NCBI GenBank assembly: GCA_018399255.1
Contig: JAGYPA010000020.1
Span: forward strand, 1-59,854
Length of the DNA: 59,854 nucleotides
Direction of reading: 5' to 3'
From: Spirochaetales bacterium
GTDB taxonomy: Bacteria > Spirochaetota > Spirochaetia > JABMQR01
Part shown: piece after piece, positions 55,310-59,854 of the stretch
How the letters are laid out: every line of letters starts with the position of its first letter
Position numbering within the stretch: the stretch's first letter is position 1
The notes under the pieces: model-generated
What the model saw: only the letters and a program-made list of their open reading frames with translations
What the model was told of the DNA's origin: nothing
Database searches by the model: none
Translations under genes and position numbers: made by a program

Positions 55310-55715
55310 TCAGGTCGCCTTGCTACCCGGCGGGCGCTCAGAAGCGGTGGAAATCCGGTTAAGTCCGGCTCAATATACACATGTCGCACGAGTAGCCGGA
55401 AGGAAGCAAATAAGGTTTTGCAGGGTAAGGAGCTGCTGAGAGGGTCACGAAAACCTTAAGCCTGGCTCAAAACACACGAGTCACACGAGTAGGAGGGGGC
55501 GGAATTTTGCAAGGGACAGGGGCAAATAAACTATATCTTAGAACGCGAACACGTCATACACGGTAAACTAGCGCTGATCGAGGGAGAGTGCATCATGGGA
55601 TCGGTCAGCCAGGTGACACGTTGGAGCCGACTCAGCGATTTTTCAGGCCTGGATGCAGATTACTATTGAGCAAGGACTTACTGACTGTAAAATTTACTCG
55701 TGTGTGATATGTGGC
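55310..55715. repeat. Mosaic of dispersed palindromic repeats, copy B (inverted relative to copy A)
   Basis: Starts with module 1 (cccggcgggcgctcagaagc, then ggtggaaatccgg) and continues with 55357-55530, the inverse of 38354-38527 with two mismatches seen, then a more diverged continuation to about 55700 matching the inverse of about 38160-38353 (for example gcgatttttcaggc and gcaaggacttactga). From 55716 to 56490 there is no gene; 56237-56400 holds a third, highly diverged copy in the orientation of copy A. Confidence 0.92.
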
Positions 55716-56236
55716 AGTTAGAAGCTTAAGACAGCCTAAGTGGATACGCTTAGTGGAATGTGGAAATCCGATTTCATTGAAACTGATTTCCTCCCTTTGG
55801 GCTCAAGGCAAAGGCATCATAGAGCTGGGTGTAGAATTCCAACACCCAGACGGGAAGGGTGATAGAGGTAACAGCCTTTGGACAACAGTCTCGGGATGCG
55901 TACCTGATCATTGAGTAGGCATAGCGTCAAAGACTTTATGAATGCGGAAGATGCTGATGATCAGGGCGGTAATATTTCCAGTTCTTCCCATGCCGGCTGA
56001 ATGTTCCTTCAGTTTTGTTAAAGAGCGACAGATCAACCCTGACAAAAACCTTGCAGTCAGGGGTAGCGTGATTCAAAGCAGTAATTTTCTTTGTGGTTCT
56101 TAAGCAAATTATCGTTTTATTTGGAGACTGGCCAAAACTGTCAAAAGAATTATGCCCGGTCTCTTTTCTCCTTTCTTAAAACTACCAAGAATTTTAATAC
56201 GGGCATTTCTCTCATTTCAAGTCCTTTTTTTGCGGG

Positions 56237-56400
56237 ATTCTACAGGGGGCTTCGTGCCCCTCTCAGCAGTTCCCTACCTGGTAATGACTAATTTGCCCTC
56301 CTGCTATCGTGGAATCCTAAAGTCATCCGAGAGACAGCCGATATTTCGTCCGATCCGCAGCTTTTTGGACGCTTGCTGGGCGTTTACGTCAGGCTGACTT
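56237..56400. repeat. Diverged mosaic repeat, copy C
   Basis: gcttcgtgcccctctcagca, then gttccctacctgg and ctaatttgccctcctgctatcgtgg, parallels copy A 38432-38500 (ttcgtgaccctctcagcagc...). gcttgctgggcgttta nearby resembles the GC palindrome of module 1. Confidence 0.55.
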
Positions 56401-56528
56401 TGCAAAAGTCCCTCGATAAAAGTCCCCTGAATGCTATTTTTTCAACGTTCAGTCAGGGTTTGAAAGCTCATTTTCTTCGTATGAAATTATTTATGGTTGT
56501 TTCATGCGGCTGTCCCACAACTTCCATA

Positions 56529-56854
56529 ACCCGAACTCGGCGGGCGAACCTGAACCCGGCGGGCGAACCTGAACTCCGGCGGGCGAACCTGAACCCGGCG
56601 GGCGAACCTGAACTCGGCGGGCGAACCTGAACCTCGGCGGGCGAACCTGAACTCGGCGGGCGAACCTGAACCTGGCGGGCGAACCTGAACTCGGCGGGCG
56701 AACCTGAACCCGGCGGGGCGAACCTGAACCTCCGGCGGGCGAACCCGAACTCGGCGGGCGGTGAACCCGAACCCGGCGTGGGCGAACCCGGAACTCGGCG
56801 GCGAACCTGAACTCGGCGGGCGTGAACCTGAACTCGGCGGGCAAACCCAACCTG
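56529..56854. repeat. 19-bp tandem array of about 16 copies downstream of dctM
   Basis: Unit ggcgggcgaacctgaactc with 19-22-bp variants, about 16 copies, degenerating towards the right end. It ends 2 bp before the stop codon of the TRAP large subunit (56856-56858). Units are contiguous with no spacers, and the array is the largest in the window. Confidence 0.95.
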
Positions 56855-56855
56855 G

Positions 56856-58199
56856 CTATCGGAAACTGGTTATCATTTTCTCGGGAAGCCAGGTGACAAT
56901 CTGCGGAAAGAGCACCAGCAGTACCAGAACTACCGCGACAATACCCACAAAGGGAAGAACCCCGCGGATAATATCCCCCATAGTCAGTCCGAGCTCCTTC
57001 GGGGCAGCCCCCTTGAGCACGAAAATCGACATCGCCATAGGCGGGGTCATAAATGCCATCTGCAGGTTCACAACCACCATCATGCCGGCCCACAGGGGAT
57101 CGAATCCCAGCTTGGCGAAGATAATTGAGAAAATGGGAACCACAATGAAGACAATTCCGATCCACTCGATAAACATGCCCAGAGCAAAGACGGTAACCAT
57201 TACCACGGCAAACGATGCCCACCGGCCCCCGGGAACCGAAAGAATCATATTGGCTACCACATCACCTGCCCCGGCATTCATAAAAATACCGACGAAGGCA
57301 TACGACATGGCGGCAATCATCACCACAAAGGCACTGACTTTCAGGGTCTCCAGTGCCGCCGTCCGAAGCATCTTGAAATTGAACTTCCGGTAGACAATCG
57401 CCAGCAGAATAGCAGCGCTGCAGCCTACTGCCGCTGCCTCTGTGGGAGGTGCTATACCGGCAAAAATAGTCCCGATAACGGCAGCAATGAGGAGTACCGG
57501 CGGCAGCATTGCCTTGAGCAGGCGCCCAAGCTTTGCCAGGGTAAAGGGGGTCATCTGATCGCTGGGAATAGGGGGACCGAGCTTGGGGTTTATCATGGTC
57601 CTCACGATTATATAGAGAATATAGAGTGTTGATAGAAGCAGCCCGGGGAACACAGCCCCCAGAAACATCTGCCCGATCGATAATCCCGCCTGGGGTGCAT
57701 AGACTATCAGCATAATGCTCGGCGGTATCAGAATACCCAGGGTACCCGAAGCGACAATAACACCCGAGGCAATTCCCTTGTCATAACCGCGGTTAAGCAT
57801 CGGCCCGAGAGCCATCAAGGTGAGTATGGTTACCGAAGCCGCAATGACCCCGAGGCAGGCAGCAAGAATAGTTCCGAAGATTACGGTAACAATGGCCAGC
57901 CCGCCCCGCACTCTGCCCAACGCATCGTAGAGACTGTCGTACAGATCGTTGGTTATTCCGGATTGCTGCAGGATTACCCCCATAAAGGTGAACAGCGGGA
58001 CCGCCAGGTAGGGGTAGTTCAGCGAAAGATCATAAAACCTTGTGAAGAGAATGTGAAATGTTGTGTTAGGGCCGAATACCATAGTCCCGACAATCAAGGC
58101 AACACTGCCGATAACAAAGGCTATGGGAAAGCCAGTCAATACCAGCCCGAAGACGCCTCCCAGCATGAGGAAGGCTATGAGTTCAGGATTAATGTTCAT
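56856..58199 (-). CDS. dctM: TRAP transporter large permease subunit DctM
   Basis: Start chosen at 58199 (MNINPELIAFLML); an ATG 12 bp upstream is poorly placed. 447 residues, about 12 membrane segments. GFPIAFVIG, GVIAASVTILTLMALGPML, SGTLGILIPPSIMLIVYA and MFIEWIGIVFIVVPIF with the late MTPPMAMSIFVLKG are the family's signatures. Uses a sodium or proton gradient to import organic acids with DctQ. It overlaps dctQ by 11 bp. Confidence 0.95.
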   Translation of the reverse strand: MNINPELIAFLMLGGVFGLVLTGFPIAFVIGSVALIVGTMVFGPNTTFHILFTRFYDLSLNYPYLAVPLFTFMGVILQQSGITNDLYDSLYDALGRVRGGLAIVTVIFGTILAACLGVIAASVTILTLMALGPMLNRGYDKGIASGVIVASGTLGILIPPSIMLIVYAPQAGLSIGQMFLGAVFPGLLLSTLYILYIIVRTMINPKLGPPIPSDQMTPFTLAKLGRLLKAMLPPVLLIAAVIGTIFAGIAPPTEAAAVGCSAAILLAIVYRKFNFKMLRTAALETLKVSAFVVMIAAMSYAFVGIFMNAGAGDVVANMILSVPGGRWASFAVVMVTVFALGMFIEWIGIVFIVVPIFSIIFAKLGFDPLWAGMMVVVNLQMAFMTPPMAMSIFVLKGAAPKELGLTMGDIIRGVLPFVGIVAVVLVLLVLFPQIVTWLPEKMITSFR

Positions 58200-58713
58200 C
58201 AATTGCGGCACCTCTCACGATAAAGTAGATATCCCTGACCAGCTGTGCCAGGCCCTGCAGGAGCAGGAGAAAAAAGCCCAGGGTCACCAGGGTCCGGTAC
58301 GGTCCCGCGGGAGGGTACCAGAAGCTGGTGAACATGACTTCATTAATTTTCCAGGCCTTGATGGCCCATTTTGCGGAAAACCAGAGCATGACCGTTACAA
58401 GGGGGAAGAACAGGATAAGTGAGGCGACTGCATTGATGCTTGCCTGAGCTCTCGGCTTCAGTCTGCTGTATATCAGGTCAACCCGGGTGTGGGCATTATG
58501 GAGGTAGTCATAAGATGCCCCCAGCATATAGAGGGCACCTCCCGCCATACTCAGTGAATCGTAGGACCAGATGGTCGGAGCTCCGAACAGGTGTCTGGAG
58601 ATCGTTTCAAATGTTCCTATAAAAACCAGGGCAAGGGCAAACCATTTACCTATTGAGCCGGAAAACTCACTCAATGTGTCAATGCCTTTTAACAGTTTCC
58701 GTACGACGGCCAT
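58189..58713 (-). CDS. dctQ: TRAP transporter small permease subunit DctQ
   Basis: 174 residues with four membrane segments (about 22-42, 54-70, 92-112, 140-160). FGAPTIWSYDSLSMAGGALYMLGASYDYLHNAHTRVDLIYSRL is the DctQ motif region. Lies 22 bp downstream of the binding-protein gene. Confidence 0.92.
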   Translation of the reverse strand: MAVVRKLLKGIDTLSEFSGSIGKWFALALVFIGTFETISRHLFGAPTIWSYDSLSMAGGALYMLGASYDYLHNAHTRVDLIYSRLKPRAQASINAVASLILFFPLVTVMLWFSAKWAIKAWKINEVMFTSFWYPPAGPYRTLVTLGFFLLLLQGLAQLVRDIYFIVRGAAIDEH

Positions 58714-58735
58714 GCTTTTCTCCTGTTTTCAGCTG

Positions 58736-59812
58736 TTATTTCATGGAATTATAGGAAATTCCGAATTCCCTCATGGAATTGTAGATTTCGCCGAATATCG
58801 GATCTTCCGATGCCGATTTTTCCGAGTAGAACTTGTCTGCTTCAGCTGTGATTGCAGCATCGATATCGGCAGGTACTTTGCGTACTTCGTTTCCGGCTTT
58901 CTTGAAGTTCTCGAGGGCGGTAATTGACTTTACTATCAGGTCTTCGTGCTGGAGCTGGGTGTAGTTGGAGATAACATTTTTGACAATTGCCTGAAGGTCT
59001 GCCGGCAGCGCATTGAAGGCTTCTTTGTTAACAAAAAAGACCTGGGGATCGCTGGGTGCTCTGGAAGGGGAAAGATAGACATAATGGGCAACTTCATTGA
59101 AGTGCATATCCCAGTTGGATGCCAGGGTGGAATACTCGAATGCATCGATGGTTCCTCTCTGCATAGCCTCGTATACTTCGCCTCCGGGAATAATAACTGT
59201 TGCCGCTCCAAGCCTTTTGAGGATCTCTCCGCCGTCTCCCATACATCTGGCCTTCAGTCCCTGGATGTCATCCATCGAGTTCAGCTCGACTTTTGAGTGA
59301 AAGAACACCTCTTCGGGAAGGGGGGACAGGGCGCCGGGAAAGGTCATGACGTTGTAGCCTTCCATCATCTTGTTCATGAGGTCGGCTCCGCCGCCAAAAT
59401 CGAACCATGAGCGCAGGGCTTCTCCGGGGAGCGCTCCTGGACGTGAGCTGATGAGTCCGGCTGCCGGCCATTTGTCCAGATTGTACATCGGGCAGGTGTA
59501 GCCCATCTGCAGGACGTTTTCATGGATTGCATCGAGTTCCTTATAGGCGGGGACGATGGATCCGCCGACAAACGGCTTTACTTCAAGTCTTCCGCCGGTG
59601 GCTTCGGTTATGGCACGACACACCATGTCGTGATAGATCTGGGAAGGGTCTGATGCCGGTCCGTGGCCTGATGATTTCCAGACGATCTTTTCTACGGGTG
59701 CGGCAGCGGCTGCCTGCGGGGCTTCGGTGCTCCCAGACTGGCTGCAGGCGGTAAATGCGATGGCGAAAACTGCCAGTGCAGCGGTCAGCAGCAGTAGTGT
59801 TCTCTTTTTCAT
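58736..59812 (-). CDS. dctP: TRAP transporter substrate-binding protein DctP (lipoprotein)
   Basis: 358 residues. Lipoprotein signal MKKRTLLLLTAALAVFAIAFTAC with lipobox FTAC. WKSSGHGPASDPSQIYHDMVCRAITEATGGRLEVKPFVGGSIVP, DIQGLKARCMGDGGEILKRLGAATVIIPGGEVYEAMQRGTIDAFEYS and LSPSRAPSDPQVFFVNKEAFNALP match DctP/TAXI-like TRAP receptors; R and N residues at the carboxylate site are in GLKARCMG. Substrate is probably a carboxylate or uronate. AAAGGAG at about 59820. Upstream control region lies outside the window. Confidence 0.93.
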   Translation of the reverse strand: MKKRTLLLLTAALAVFAIAFTACSQSGSTEAPQAAAAAPVEKIVWKSSGHGPASDPSQIYHDMVCRAITEATGGRLEVKPFVGGSIVPAYKELDAIHENVLQMGYTCPMYNLDKWPAAGLISSRPGALPGEALRSWFDFGGGADLMNKMMEGYNVMTFPGALSPLPEEVFFHSKVELNSMDDIQGLKARCMGDGGEILKRLGAATVIIPGGEVYEAMQRGTIDAFEYSTLASNWDMHFNEVAHYVYLSPSRAPSDPQVFFVNKEAFNALPADLQAIVKNVISNYTQLQHEDLIVKSITALENFKKAGNEVRKVPADIDAAITAEADKFYSEKSASEDPIFGEIYNSMREFGISYNSMK

Positions 59813-59854
59813 TAGATAACTCCTTTGTGGAAAAATATTTTCTAAGGCTGGTCC

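Noticed and set aside
55711..55914. 67-codon plus-strand open frame after mosaic copy B
   Set aside because: Begins within the repeat, no recognisable motif, surrounded by gene-free sequence.
56529..56854. Repeat array as a CRISPR
   Set aside because: Units are contiguous 19-22-bp copies with no unique spacers, and no cas gene is nearby. The same holds for 26917-27014 and 50750-50885.
1..59854. tRNA, rRNA or riboswitch genes
   Set aside because: No cloverleaf with a T-loop GGTTCRA-type box in the right setting, no rRNA-like stretch and no conserved riboswitch core noticed; a covariance search would be needed to be certain.

Overview
The window reads as a chromosomal carbohydrate-catabolism region of a free-living spirochaete (Spirochaetaceae-like). 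The grounds are the many sugar ABC systems with periplasmic binding proteins whose mature N-termini look like those of Spirochaeta, Sphaerochaeta and Treponema (GAQGEA, AQGQQEAE), the LPP20-type lipoproteins and the moderate GC content. This is inference from sequence style; no rRNA or tRNA gene is present to confirm it.

Layout. 1-650: VapBC-type toxin-antitoxin pair. 661-9833 (minus): operon for an unidentified sugar or cyclitol, running binding protein, two permeases, an IolD-like TPP enzyme (frameshifted), a Gfo/Idh/MocA oxidoreductase, a two-gene transketolase and an RpiB-like isomerase. A divergent LacI regulator (10065-11054) follows, with matching operators on both sides. 11.3-12.1 kb: toxin-antitoxin remnants. 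12.4-19.6 kb (minus): second sugar ABC operon (binding protein, SDR, two permeases) ending in a broken sensor kinase/response regulator pair. 19.8-26.5 kb: a broken DUF1566-like gene, two lipoproteins, an orphan ThiS, toxin-antitoxin pieces, recQ, and a DUF4160/DUF2442 pair. 26.5-37.9 kb: a deoxy-sugar cluster best explained as L-rhamnose-type non-phosphorylative catabolism. KduD-like SDR (internally deleted), 2-hydroxyacid dehydrogenase, SDR and MBL-fold protein come first, then shattered rhamnonate dehydratase, rhamnose mutarotase, ABC transporter and SDR genes, and a divergent broken GntR gene. 38.1-38.7 kb: repeat mosaic. 39.0-49.7 kb (plus): myo-inositol operon (binding protein and ATPase frameshifted; permease, Gfo/Idh, LacI, iolB, iolD, iolE and iolG intact). 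49.9-56.5 kb: nitroreductase, remnants of IS630 and ISAs1 elements, and an inverted copy of the 38-kb mosaic. 56.5-59.8 kb (minus): a 19-bp tandem array and an intact TRAP transporter (DctP, DctQ, DctM).

How the genes work together. The inositol block encodes uptake and the first four steps from myo-inositol to 5-dehydro-2-deoxy-gluconate; kinase, aldolase and the final dehydrogenase (IolC, IolJ, IolA) are not in the window. The first operon pairs an IolD-like enzyme with split transketolase and an RpiB-like isomerase, which matches no pathway I can name with confidence.

Three features stand out beyond the genes. (1) Almost every gene junction carries its own short tandem repeat of unrelated sequence. 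Inside reading frames the units are 15, 18, 24 or 27 bp (multiples of three); outside they are 11, 13, 14, 16, 17 or 19 bp. (2) Two families of palindromic repeats are dispersed in gene-poor stretches, and one mosaic is present as a near-identical 174-bp inverted pair about 17 kb apart around the inositol operon. (3) Many genes are broken almost purely by small insertions and deletions with the protein sequence otherwise readable, so either inactivation is recent or this assembly has indel errors. Both must be kept in mind for every pseudogene call.
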